DNA of 64,000 nt, taken from the NCBI RefSeq assembly GCF_041908905.1, contig NZ_JAYREK010000005.1:89521-153520 (forward strand), read 5' to 3'. A program made the translations under genes and the position numbers. The stretch's first letter is position 1. The number at the start of each line of letters is the position of its first letter. Below the pieces are notes generated by a model. That model searched no databases, had not been told where the DNA came from, and saw nothing but the letters and a program-made list of their open reading frames with translations. Positions 16,866-26,000 of this stretch are shown here, in pieces. The DNA is from Zoogloea sp041908905. GTDB lineage: Bacteria; Pseudomonadota; Gammaproteobacteria; Burkholderiales; Rhodocyclaceae.

Positions 16866-18424
16866 GGCTTCAGCCTCACCAGGGCGACACCGCCCTGGCG
16901 GAACACCATGTCGACGCTGGCGTCGGCGGGCAGGCGGTCGGTGCGGGTGAGGGCCAGCTGGCCGGGCTGCGGGTCGGCCTTGACGGTGACGGCCTGGCGG
17001 TAAACGCTGAAGCTCGGCGCGGTGGTGAAGCGCCAGAACACCACGCTCTCGCCCAACTCCCGGGCCTTGAGGCCGGCGGCCTTGACCGGGCCCTGGGCCA
17101 GCTCGCCGGCGTAGGGCACCACCACCCCGGCCAGCAGCGCGGCCTGCAGCGCGGCGGTGGCGGTGAGCTTGGCGATGGGCGTCACGCGCGGGAACAGCAC
17201 GAACAGGCCCCAGGCCACCAGGCCGCCCACCGTGAGGGCGATGTAGCGGGTGTCGGCCACCTCGAGGGCGCGGCCCAGCTGGGCCCGGTAGAAGCCGTCG
17301 CCGAGGGTGCTGCGGGCGAGGGCGTCGAAGAGGTTGGGCAGCAGCGGGAACAGTACGAACAGCAGCATCGGCGCCAGCAGCTGCGGCCAGGCCCGGCGCA
17401 GGGACTGGGCCTGCAGGCCGATCAGCACGAACAGCGGCGTGCAGCCGTACAGCACGTAATGGGGCAGCTTGGTGCCCGACAGCGAGAAGAAACCCAGCAC
17501 GAAGGCGAACCACAGCCACAGGAAGCGCAGCAGCGGGTCCTTGAAGGCGCCCTTGATCCGGCCCAGGGCGCCAAAGAACAGCCCGCTCCACGGCAGCAGC
17601 AGCAAGGGCACGGCCAGCACGTAGTAGAAGGCGCTGCCGCCGTGGCCTTCCAGCGAGCCGGAGAAGCGCTGTACGTTGTGGCGCATGATGAAGCCGTCGA
17701 TGAAATCCTGGCCGTGGCGGGCGTAGGCGTGGAGGTACCAGGGCGCGACGATGACCACCAGCACCACAAGGCCGAGGGGGTTGAACACCATCCGGGCCCA
17801 GCGCGCCCATTCGCCGCGGCTGGCGCAGTACAGCAGGCTCACCGCGCCGGGAACCACCAGGGCCACCGGCCCCTTGGTGAGCGCGCCCAGGCCCATCCAG
17901 AGGAAGGCCCGCAGCAGAGGGGCGCGGGCGCCGCTCTCGAGGTGGCGCCAGACGTCGAACAGGGTGAGGGCCAGCAGGCAGTTGAGCAGCGCGTCGGCGG
18001 TGGCGGCGCGGCCGATGGCGAAGGGGCCGAGGGCGGTGCTGGCGACGGCCAGGGCGATCAGCGCGGCGTCACGGCCGAAGCGCGCCCGCGCGAAATGCCA
18101 GGTGGCGTAGCTCCACACGATGGCGGCCAGCGCCGAGGGCATCCGGAAGGCCCATTCGCTCACCCCGAAGACCAGATAGCCCAGGGACTGCAGCCAGTAG
18201 ATGAAGATCGGCTTGTCGAAGCGGGGCGCGCCGTTGAGGTAGGTGAACAGGAAGTCGCCCCGCTCGAACATCTCCCGGGTGGCCTCGGAGAAGGCGCCTT
18301 CGTCCACGTCGAACAGCGGCGCTCCGCCCAGGCAGAGCAGGAAGGAGAGCAGCGGCAGGGCAAGGATCAGACGGCCGAGGAGGGGGCCGATGAGCCGGCC
18401 CCCGGCGGAGGGGTGTGCAGTCAT
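16862..18424 (-). CDS. GT39 (ArnT-like) membrane glycosyltransferase, cassette gene 4
   Basis: 520 aa. The first periplasmic loop carries APLFDVDEGAFSEATREMFERGDF; the DVDE...EA pattern is the catalytic acidic loop of ArnT-type lipid A transferases. A DKPIFIYWLQS motif follows, then about eleven TM helices and a ~100-residue soluble tail rich in beta-like segments. ArnT adds 4-amino-4-deoxyarabinose to lipid A; this relative is shorter than E. coli ArnT (550 aa) and may use another sugar. Start 13 bases after the GT2 stop, end overlapping the next gene. Confidence 0.88.
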   Translation of the reverse strand: MTAHPSAGGRLIGPLLGRLILALPLLSFLLCLGGAPLFDVDEGAFSEATREMFERGDFLFTYLNGAPRFDKPIFIYWLQSLGYLVFGVSEWAFRMPSALAAIVWSYATWHFARARFGRDAALIALAVASTALGPFAIGRAATADALLNCLLALTLFDVWRHLESGARAPLLRAFLWMGLGALTKGPVALVVPGAVSLLYCASRGEWARWARMVFNPLGLVVLVVIVAPWYLHAYARHGQDFIDGFIMRHNVQRFSGSLEGHGGSAFYYVLAVPLLLLPWSGLFFGALGRIKGAFKDPLLRFLWLWFAFVLGFFSLSGTKLPHYVLYGCTPLFVLIGLQAQSLRRAWPQLLAPMLLFVLFPLLPNLFDALARSTLGDGFYRAQLGRALEVADTRYIALTVGGLVAWGLFVLFPRVTPIAKLTATAALQAALLAGVVVPYAGELAQGPVKAAGLKARELGESVVFWRFTTAPSFSVYRQAVTVKADPQPGQLALTRTDRLPADASVDMVFRQGGVALVRLKP

Positions 18425-18437
18425 GGGGCGGGTGGGC

Positions 18438-19493
18438 TCAGGCAGCCTTGCCGTGCCAGCCGTCGGCGTCGTCGAGGGGCGCGCTGTCGCGGGCGACGTA
18501 GGCCTGGCTCTGGCCGGATTCGAAGTACACCCGGGTCAGGAGCTCGGCGAGCACGCCGGTGGTGACCATCTGGATGCCGGCGATCACGAAGAAGAAGCCG
18601 CCGAAGAACATCGGCCGGGTGCCGATGGAGGCGCCGGTAAAGATCTTGAGGCCGGTGAGGTAGGCCAGGATCAGCATGCCGAGCGCGCCGAGGGTGAGGC
18701 CGATGCCGCCGAAGAAGTGCCCCGGGCGGGTGCGGAAGCGCATGAAGAAGTACACGAACACCAGATCGAGGATGACCCGGAAGGTGCGCGAGATGCCGTA
18801 CTTCGACTCACCGAACATGCGCGCGTGGTGGGTGACGACCTCCTGGGCGATCTTGCGCGGGGTGGTGACCGTGGCCAGCCAGGCGGGGATGAAGCGGTGC
18901 ATCTCGCCATAGAGGCGCACGTTCTTGATCGCGCTGGCGCGGAAGGCCTTGAGGGAGCAGCCGTAATCCTGCAGGTGCACGCCGGTGATGCGGGCGATCA
19001 GGCGGTTGGCGATCTTGGAGGGGATCTTGCGCAGGATCATCCCGTCCTTGCGGTTCTTGCGCCAGCCGGCGACCAGGTCGAGGTCTTCGCGGAGCAGGCG
19101 GCCGACCATGCGCGGGATGTCGATGGGGTCGTTCTGCAGGTCGCCGTCCATGGTGACGATCACGTCGCCGCGGGCGGCGTCGAGGCCGGCCTGCATCGCG
19201 GCGGTCTGCTTGAAGTTGCGCATCAGCGCCACCACGCGCACGTGGGGGCCGTAAACCAGCGCGGCCTTCTCGAGGTTGGGCACGGTGTTGTCGGAGCTGC
19301 CGTCGTCGACGATCACCACTTCCCACGGATAGGGGTAGGGGTTGAGGGCGAGGTGGATGCGCTCGAGGAGCGGCACCACGTTGTCTTCCTCGTTGTAGAG
19401 CGGGACCACCACCGACAGGCGATGGGGGGGCAGGTCAGCCGGAATCTCCGGCGTGGCCGGCGGAAGGGGGGAGAGCGGGGTGGATTCGGTCAT
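18438..19493 (-). CDS. GT2-family polyprenyl-phosphate glycosyltransferase (ArnC/Dpm1-like), cassette gene 3
   Basis: 351 aa from the ATG at 19493; upstream in-frame sequence is a shadow of the flippase gene. The GT-A domain has SVVVPLYNEEDNV, IVDDGSSDNT, MDGDLQNDP and the C-terminal YGISRTFRVILDLVFVYF, followed by two TM hairpins (~240-310). This is the ArnC/GtrB arrangement that makes an undecaprenyl-phosphate-sugar. Placed between the flippase-like protein and the GT39 enzymes, it is the likely donor-maker of the cassette. The sugar is not known. Confidence 0.9.
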   Translation of the reverse strand: MTESTPLSPLPPATPEIPADLPPHRLSVVVPLYNEEDNVVPLLERIHLALNPYPYPWEVVIVDDGSSDNTVPNLEKAALVYGPHVRVVALMRNFKQTAAMQAGLDAARGDVIVTMDGDLQNDPIDIPRMVGRLLREDLDLVAGWRKNRKDGMILRKIPSKIANRLIARITGVHLQDYGCSLKAFRASAIKNVRLYGEMHRFIPAWLATVTTPRKIAQEVVTHHARMFGESKYGISRTFRVILDLVFVYFFMRFRTRPGHFFGGIGLTLGALGMLILAYLTGLKIFTGASIGTRPMFFGGFFFVIAGIQMVTTGVLAELLTRVYFESGQSQAYVARDSAPLDDADGWHGKAA

Positions 19494-19498
19494 GATGG

Positions 19499-20470
19499 CT
19501 ATTCGGCTGAAGATCGGGGGCGCGCCTCGGGGGCCGCGGACGGAGCGGATTGTAAGCCGGACTGGGGCGCGGCGGTCGGTTTGGGTGCCTCGCCGGCCGG
19601 GAAAAGCCAGGCGATGGCACCGGCGCTGACGGCGCAGGCGATGACGAAGAGGTGCAGCGCGAGCGCCACCTGCAACCCGGTGGCGAGGGGTACCCCGCTG
19701 GGGAGCAGGGCCGCGGCGGCACCGGCTTCGTAGGTGCCGAAGCCGGCCACGCCCTGCACCGGCAGGATGGCTGCGAGTTCGGCCCCCAGGGCGCCGGCGG
19801 CGCCGACATCGAGTCCGGCGGGGATCAGTGCCGCCAGCAGCCAGGCTTGGGCGGCCAGCTTGATCGTCCAGTTGGCGATCGTCCAGAGCCAGCCGAAGCG
19901 GGCGTGGCGCGTGCTTTCGGCAAAGGCGTCGCGCACCTTGGCGAGCTTGCCCGTGAAACCGGCCGCCTCGCCCCAGGCATGGGGCGCCCGCGCCCAGCGC
20001 GGCAGCCACCAGGCCAGCAGCAGCACACCGGCCACCGCCGCGGCCTTGAGCAGCGGATGCACGCCGGGCCAGACGATGGCGGCCAGCGCCATCACCACGA
20101 AGGCGTCCTGCAGGCGAAACCAGAACAGCGATGCGATGGCCCGCGGCAGCGCGACGCCGAAGCTCTGGCGCAGCAGGATCGGGAAGGCCGCCTCGCCGCC
20201 CCGGAAGGGCACGACGTTGATCATCGCGTTATGTACCAGCACGATGCGCAGGCAGGTGCCGAAGCGGCCCGCCGCCTGGGCGCGGAACTCGTCGAAGACG
20301 CGCAGCGCGCGCAACAGGTAGGACGCCAGGAAGCCCGCAAAGGCGAGCCCCAGGGTGAGGCCGTCGAGGCGCCGGAACACCTCGCCGATGCCGCGCCAGC
20401 GCCCGTCGGCGAGCAGCCAGGCGAGCAGGCCGGCGGAAACCGCGACGGCCAGGATGCGTTTGATCTTCAC
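19499..20470 (-). CDS. MprF/AglD-type flippase-like membrane protein (UPF0104), cassette gene 2
   Basis: 323 aa. GTG start at 20470 overlapping the PAP2 stop (GTGA). About eight hydrophobic segments; FLASYLLRALRVFDEFRAQ, PFRGGEAAFPILLRQ and LPVQGVAGFGTYEAGAAA are typical of the lysylphosphatidylglycerol-synthetase transmembrane fold, which in MprF flips aminoacylated lipids. No soluble synthetase domain is attached. In this operon a role in moving a lipid-linked sugar across the inner membrane is plausible. The C-terminus is a disordered Pro/Ala-rich tail. Confidence 0.82.
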   Translation of the reverse strand: MKIKRILAVAVSAGLLAWLLADGRWRGIGEVFRRLDGLTLGLAFAGFLASYLLRALRVFDEFRAQAAGRFGTCLRIVLVHNAMINVVPFRGGEAAFPILLRQSFGVALPRAIASLFWFRLQDAFVVMALAAIVWPGVHPLLKAAAVAGVLLLAWWLPRWARAPHAWGEAAGFTGKLAKVRDAFAESTRHARFGWLWTIANWTIKLAAQAWLLAALIPAGLDVGAAGALGAELAAILPVQGVAGFGTYEAGAAAALLPSGVPLATGLQVALALHLFVIACAVSAGAIAWLFPAGEAPKPTAAPQSGLQSAPSAAPEARPRSSAE

Positions 20471-21294
20471 TGGAAATCCTCCCGGCCGCGCATGAGGGCC
20501 GCCGCCGCGCCGCCGATGCCCCAGGCTGCGAGGCCGATGCGAAAGAGCCGGACGTCGGGCTGGCCGGCGTCCACGAACAACAGGGCCATGCTGGTGGCCA
20601 GCGCCACCGTGGCCAGCACCCGCACGCCGCCCGGGCCCTCCCAGAAACGCAGCCGGGCCGACAGCCAGACGCCGGCGGCGCCGCACAGCCAGCCGCCGGC
20701 GGCGCCGGTCAGCACGTCGAGGGGCCAGTGGGCGCCCACCGCGATGCGGGAGAAGGCGAGCAGGGCGGCCAGGCCGAGCGCCAGCAGGCCGACCCGGAGG
20801 CGCCGCTCCGGGCGTGGCCAGGCCAGCACCAGGACGGCGGCCACCACGAAGACGGTGGTCGCGTGGCCCGACGGGAAGGCGTGCACATACAGTTTGTGGC
20901 CGATCAGGTTGAAGCTGTCGGCGGCCAGGAAGCCGGCGGGGCGCAGCACGTCGAAGTAGCGCTTGCCCCCTTCGCTGAACAGCATCGCCAGCGGCGCCGC
21001 GAGGAAGGCCGAGGCGAGCCAGCGGGGCTGTGTCTTGAGGCTCGGGGCGAGCAGGGCGACCGCTCCAAGCACCGTGCCGCACACGCTCAGCATGGCCCAC
21101 AGGGCGGCCGGCAGGCCCGCGGCGGCGGCATTGAGTGTGCGGAACAGCGCGCCGTTGACACCACTCGCCCACACGGCCGCGGCGAGGCTGCCCAGCACCA
21201 GCGTCGGCGTCAGGGCCCAGCGGCGGGACGGGCCGGCCCGATCGCCCGTCGGCGGGAGGCGGGCAGGATCTTGAAGCGTTGATTGGATGGGCAA
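20467..21294 (-). CDS. PAP2-family membrane phosphatase, cassette gene 1
   Basis: 275 aa. The three PAP2 motifs are intact: KRYFDVLRP (KX6RP), PSGH and SRIAVGAHWPLDV. Six TM helices. No ATG is available in frame; the first usable codon is a TTG at 21294 with no clear ribosome site, and an upstream in-frame stop lies ~30 bases further, so the start is uncertain. Such enzymes dephosphorylate undecaprenyl-pyrophosphate or phosphatidic acid. As the first gene of a polyprenyl-glycan cassette it could recycle the carrier lipid released by the GT39 enzymes. Confidence 0.85.
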   Translation of the reverse strand: MPIQSTLQDPARLPPTGDRAGPSRRWALTPTLVLGSLAAAVWASGVNGALFRTLNAAAAGLPAALWAMLSVCGTVLGAVALLAPSLKTQPRWLASAFLAAPLAMLFSEGGKRYFDVLRPAGFLAADSFNLIGHKLYVHAFPSGHATTVFVVAAVLVLAWPRPERRLRVGLLALGLAALLAFSRIAVGAHWPLDVLTGAAGGWLCGAAGVWLSARLRFWEGPGGVRVLATVALATSMALLFVDAGQPDVRLFRIGLAAWGIGGAAAALMRGREDFQ

Positions 21295-21378
21295 GGGCGC
21301 GCTGTGGCAGGAAAACCCGGCATTTTACCCGATCGCGCGGTTTCGTCGTGGCCGCGGAAAAACCGCCGCGGCTGCGCT

Positions 21379-22788
21379 TCAGGCGACCCGGTCGCCGCCG
21401 ATCGCGGCGAGGTGGATGCGCCGCTTGCCGGCCTGCTTGGCCCGGTACATGGCGTCGTCGGCCGCCTTCAGGAGGCTGTCCTGGTCGTCGCCGTCGGTGG
21501 GTGCGACCACCAGCCCGATGCTGCAGCTCAGGCTGAGGGTGTGGCCCATCACCTCGAAGGGCGTGTCGAACACGCCGAGCAGACGCTCGCCCAGGAAGGT
21601 CAGGCTGTCCCGGTTGCCCACGTCCGGGAACAGGCCGATGAACTCGTCGCCGCCGACACGGGCGATCACGTCCGAGAGGCGCAGGGCCGCGCTCAGACGC
21701 TGGGCGATCTGCACGAGCAGTGCGTCGCCCACCGCGTGGCCGTAGGTGTCGTTGACCGGCTTGAAGCCGTCGAGGTCGAGGGCCGCGACACCGAGGATCA
21801 CGCCGTCCTTGCGGCAGCGGGTGAGCTCCTGCTTGAAGCGGCCTTCCAGGTAGCCGCGGTTGGGCAGGCCGGTGAGCGGGTCGTGGTTGGCCAGGTGCTG
21901 CAGGCATTCGGCGGTGAGGTGGCGGGCGGTGACGTCGAGGAGCGTGAGGATGCGCAGCGGGCCGCGTTCGCTCTCGATGGTGCCGGGGATGCGCTCGATC
22001 GCCAGCGGCATGCCGTCGGGGCGCTCTCCGACCCACACGCCTTCCTTTTCGGTGAGGATGTCCTCGATGCGCTTGCCGCGCAGTTCGCGCCGCGGGCGGC
22101 CGAGCATGCGGCAGGCGGCGCGGTTGGCGTCGGCGATCTTGTCGGTGCTGCCGATGATGCAGACCCCGGCGCCGATCTGGTTCATCATCGAGCGCAGCAG
22201 CCGGCCGGAACGCTCGAGCCGCCGGGACTGGCGGAGCAGCAGCAGCCCGGCGGCGATGAAGCCGCCGGTGGTGGATACGAGGGCCAGCCCGACGAGCAGC
22301 GCGGCCAGTCGTCCGGACTCGTTGCGCTGGGCGGCGAGGTGGGCGCCGAGCTGGGCGAAGGAAGGCACCAGGCCGCGGATCTCTTCACGGACGAGGTCGG
22401 AGCCGGGCATCGCGCCGTGGAGCCGGGTGGCGCTGCCGAGGCGCGCGATGGCGTCGGTAAGGGTCTGGCGTGCCTCGGGCGACCTGACCGGCTCCAGCTG
22501 GATGAGGGTGTTGTCGAGGGTATTGACCGGACCGCCGCGGTTGAGGCCCTCGAGGATGGATTCCAGCCACGCCAGCTGCGGCTCCGCTTCGGCGGCGACG
22601 GTGGTGGAGGTGAGGCGCCAGGCGACGCCGGAGGCCTGGTGGGTGACCGCGAGCTGGGTGGCCAGCCGGTCTTCTTCGGTGCTGTAGTCGAGGGCCGTGG
22701 CGAGGATCGCCGCCTCGAGGGCGCAGAAGACCAGGGTGATGGCCCAGAATATGCGCGACGAGAGGAGGGCGGCTCGGACGGGCTGCAT
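21379..22788 (-). CDS. Membrane diguanylate cyclase with PAS and GGDEF domains
   Basis: 469 aa. TM1 at ~12-33, a periplasmic region rich in charged helices to ~160, TM2 ~163-185, a short PAS domain (~200-285: GAGVCIIGSTDKIADANRAACRML) and a GGDEF domain with RVGGDEF near residue 378. An RLSD inhibitory I-site lies five residues before GGDEF, so product feedback is likely. Predicted to make cyclic di-GMP in response to a periplasmic or redox-type signal. It sits 84 bases upstream of the glycan cassette on the same strand; co-regulation is possible but not shown. Confidence 0.93.
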   Translation of the reverse strand: MQPVRAALLSSRIFWAITLVFCALEAAILATALDYSTEEDRLATQLAVTHQASGVAWRLTSTTVAAEAEPQLAWLESILEGLNRGGPVNTLDNTLIQLEPVRSPEARQTLTDAIARLGSATRLHGAMPGSDLVREEIRGLVPSFAQLGAHLAAQRNESGRLAALLVGLALVSTTGGFIAAGLLLLRQSRRLERSGRLLRSMMNQIGAGVCIIGSTDKIADANRAACRMLGRPRRELRGKRIEDILTEKEGVWVGERPDGMPLAIERIPGTIESERGPLRILTLLDVTARHLTAECLQHLANHDPLTGLPNRGYLEGRFKQELTRCRKDGVILGVAALDLDGFKPVNDTYGHAVGDALLVQIAQRLSAALRLSDVIARVGGDEFIGLFPDVGNRDSLTFLGERLLGVFDTPFEVMGHTLSLSCSIGLVVAPTDGDDQDSLLKAADDAMYRAKQAGKRRIHLAAIGGDRVA

Positions 22789-22962
22789 CGGCGGTCGGGT
22801 GGTTCGAGGTTATAGAATGTGAATTATCGCATACATTTGTCCTAAGCCGTTCGTGTTGCGTGACCCGAAACGGGCAGTCGTCCTCCGGAGCGGGCCGGCC
22901 GGCGTCGCCGCCGCCCGTGCCGACGGATGCAATCGGAGGTCGGAGGCGGCGTGGGGCTCGGG

Positions 22963-22968
22963 TATAAT
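22963..22968 (+). promoter_or_regulatory. Consensus TATAAT -10 before purL
   Basis: Perfect TATAAT at 22963-22968 in the 84 bases before the purL ATG. The -35 at the expected distance is weak, so purL may need an activator or be moderately expressed. No PurR-like palindrome is obvious. Confidence 0.5.
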
Positions 22969-23046
22969 CCGGGGTCTTCGACGTGTCCGGCCGCCCGGGT
23001 TGCCAGCCCGCGCCGGGCCGCTTTCAACTTCGCGCCCATCCTTGCC

Positions 23047-26000
23047 ATGTCCGAAATCCTCAAGCTGCGCGGTGCGCCCGCCTTTTCCAGTTCCCGTCTT
23101 GCCCGCCTGACCGACCAGGTCAGGGCCGCCCTGCCACGCCTCAAGGGCCTGGCCGCCGAGCACTGGTATTTCGTGGAGGTCAATGCCCCGCTGTCCGCCG
23201 AAGAGCAGGCGCGCCTGGTGGATCTCCTCGGTGCCCATCCGGAGGGCGATGCCCCGGTCGGCAGCGTGCTGGTGGTCACCCCGCGGCTGGGCACGATCTC
23301 GCCGTGGTCGTCGAAGGCCACCGACATCGCCCACCAGTGCGGCTTCGACAAGATCGTCCGCATCGAGCGTGGCCTGGCCTTCAGCCTTGACCTGCGTGGC
23401 GGCCTCGACGCCGATGGCCGCGACGCGGTGCTGCCGCTCCTTCACGACCGCATGACCGAGTCGGTGCTCGACAACGCCGACGCCGCCCACGCGCTGTTCC
23501 ACCACTACAGCCCGCAGCCGCTCACCACGGTGGCGATCATCGAGCAGGGCCGCGACGCGCTGGTCATCGCCAACACCGAGCTGGGCCTGGCCCTCTCCGA
23601 AGACGAGATCGACTACCTGGTGGACAACTTCACGCGGATGGGCCGCAACCCCACCGACGTTGAACTGATGATGTTCGCCCAGGCGAACTCCGAGCACTGC
23701 CGCCACAAGATCTTCAACGCCGACTGGATCATCGACGGCCGCCCGATGGAGAAGACCCTCTTCGGCATGATCCGCGAGACCCACAAGGCCCACCCGGAGG
23801 GCACCGTGGTGGCCTACTCCGACAACGCCTCGGTGATCGAGGGCGCGGCGGTGGACAAGCTCTACCCGGACGCCGACGGCGCGTGGCGCTTCCGCAACGA
23901 GCTCACCCACATCCTCGCCAAGGTCGAGACCCACAACCACCCCACCGCGATCTCCCCCTTCCCGGGCGCCTCCACCGGCTCCGGCGGCGAGATCCGCGAC
24001 GAGGGCGCCACCGGTCGCGGCTCCAAGCCCAAGGCGGGCCTGGCCGGCTTCTCGGTGTCCAACCTCGAGATCCCCGGCTTCGAGCAGCCCTGGGAGAAGC
24101 ACTACGGCAAGCCCGAGCGCATCGCCTCGGCCCTCGACATCATGATCGAAGGCCCCCTCGGCGCCGCCGCCTTCAACAACGAATTCGGCCGTCCCAACCT
24201 GGCCGGCTACTTCCGCAGCTTCGAGCAGAGCGTGCAGGACGAGGTGCGCGGCTACCACAAGCCGATCATGATCGCCGGCGGCCTCGGCAGCATCCAGGCC
24301 GAGCAGTCCTTCAAGGCCAAGTTCGGCCCCGGCACGCTGATGATCCAGCTGGGTGGCCCGGGCATGCTGATCGGCCTTGGCGGCGGCGCCGCGTCTTCCA
24401 TGGCGACCGGCACCAACACCGCCGACCTCGACTTCGCGTCGGTGCAGCGCGGCAACCCCGAGATCGAGCGCCGTTGCCAGGAGGTCATCGACGCCTGCTG
24501 GCAGAAGGGCGCCGCCAACCCGATCCTGGCGATCCACGACGTGGGCGCCGGCGGTCTCTCCAACGCCTTCCCCGAACTGGCCGACTCCGCCGAGCTGGGC
24601 GCCCACTTCGAGCTGCGTGAGGTGCACATCGAGGAGCCGGGCATGAGCCCGCGGGAGATCTGGTCCAACGAATCCCAGGAGCGCTACGTCCTGGCGATCG
24701 CGCCCGAGAACCTCGAGGTCTTCCGCGCCATCTGCGAGCGCGAGCGCTGCCCCTTCGCGGTGGTCGGCACGGCATCCAACGACGGCCGGCTGGTGGTCTC
24801 CGATCGCCATTTCGGCAACAACGCCGTCGACATGGAAATGCAGGTGCTCCTCGGCAAGCCGCCGAAGATGACCCGCAACGTCTCCAGCCGCCAGGTCTTC
24901 GTGCCGCCCTTCGACGTCACCGACATCGAGCTGGCCGACGCCTGCAGGCGCGTGCTGGCGATGCCCGCGGTGGCCAGCAAGAACTTCCTGATCACCATCG
25001 GCGACCGCTCGGTGGGCGGCATGACCGCCCGTGACCAGATGGTCGGCCCGTGGCAGGTGCCGGTGGCCGACGTGGCCGTCACCACCATGAGCTTCCACGG
25101 CTACCTCGGCGAGGCCTTCGCGATGGGCGAGCGCACGCCGCTCGCCACCCTCGATGCGCCGGCTTCCGGCCGCATGGCCATCGGCGAGGCGATCACCAAC
25201 ATCGCCGCGGCTGACATCCGCAGCCTGGGCGACGTCAAGCTGTCCGCCAACTGGATGGCCGCCGCCGGCCACCGGGGCGAGGACGTCAAGCTCTACAGGA
25301 CGGTCGAGGCCGTGTCCCAGTTCTGCCAGCAGGCCGGCCTGGCGATCCCGGTGGGCAAGGATTCCCTGTCGATGCGCACCGCCTGGACCGACGAGGGCGA
25401 GAGCAAGCAGGTCGTCTCGCCGCTGTCGCTGATCGTTACCGCCTTCGCGCCGGTGCAGGACGTGCGCCGCACCCTCACGCCCCAGCTCAAGTTCCCCGAG
25501 GGCGTCGAGACCGAGCTGCTGCTGATCGACCTGGGCAACAACGCCAACCGCCTCGGCGGCTCGGTGCTGGCCCAGGCCTACAACTCGGTGGCCGAGCACG
25601 CGCCGGACGTGGACGCCGGCCAGCTCAAGGCTTTCTTCGAGTTGATCCAGCAGTGGCGCAAGGAAGACCTGATCCTGGCCTACCACGACAGGGCCGACGG
25701 TGGTCTGTTCGCCACGCTGTGCGAGATGGCCTTCGCGTCCAGGTGCGGCCTGTCGGTGATGCTCGACACCGTCGCCTACGACCAATACATGAACGACGTG
25801 GACGGCCTCGACAAGCGGCCGGATTCCCTGAAGGGCCGCTTCAACGACATGCTCTTCAAGGCCCTGTTCTCCGAAGAACTCGGCGCCGTGATCCAGATCC
25901 GCCGCAGCGACCGCAGCCGCTTCACCGAGCAGCTGCGTGCCGCGCGCCTCAGCTACCATTTCGTCGGCGAGCCCAACGACCGTGACGAGCTGCGCTTCTG

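Noticed and set aside
17459..18565. Open frames opposite the GT39 genes
   Set aside because: They are antisense to clear membrane-protein genes and show no domain of their own.
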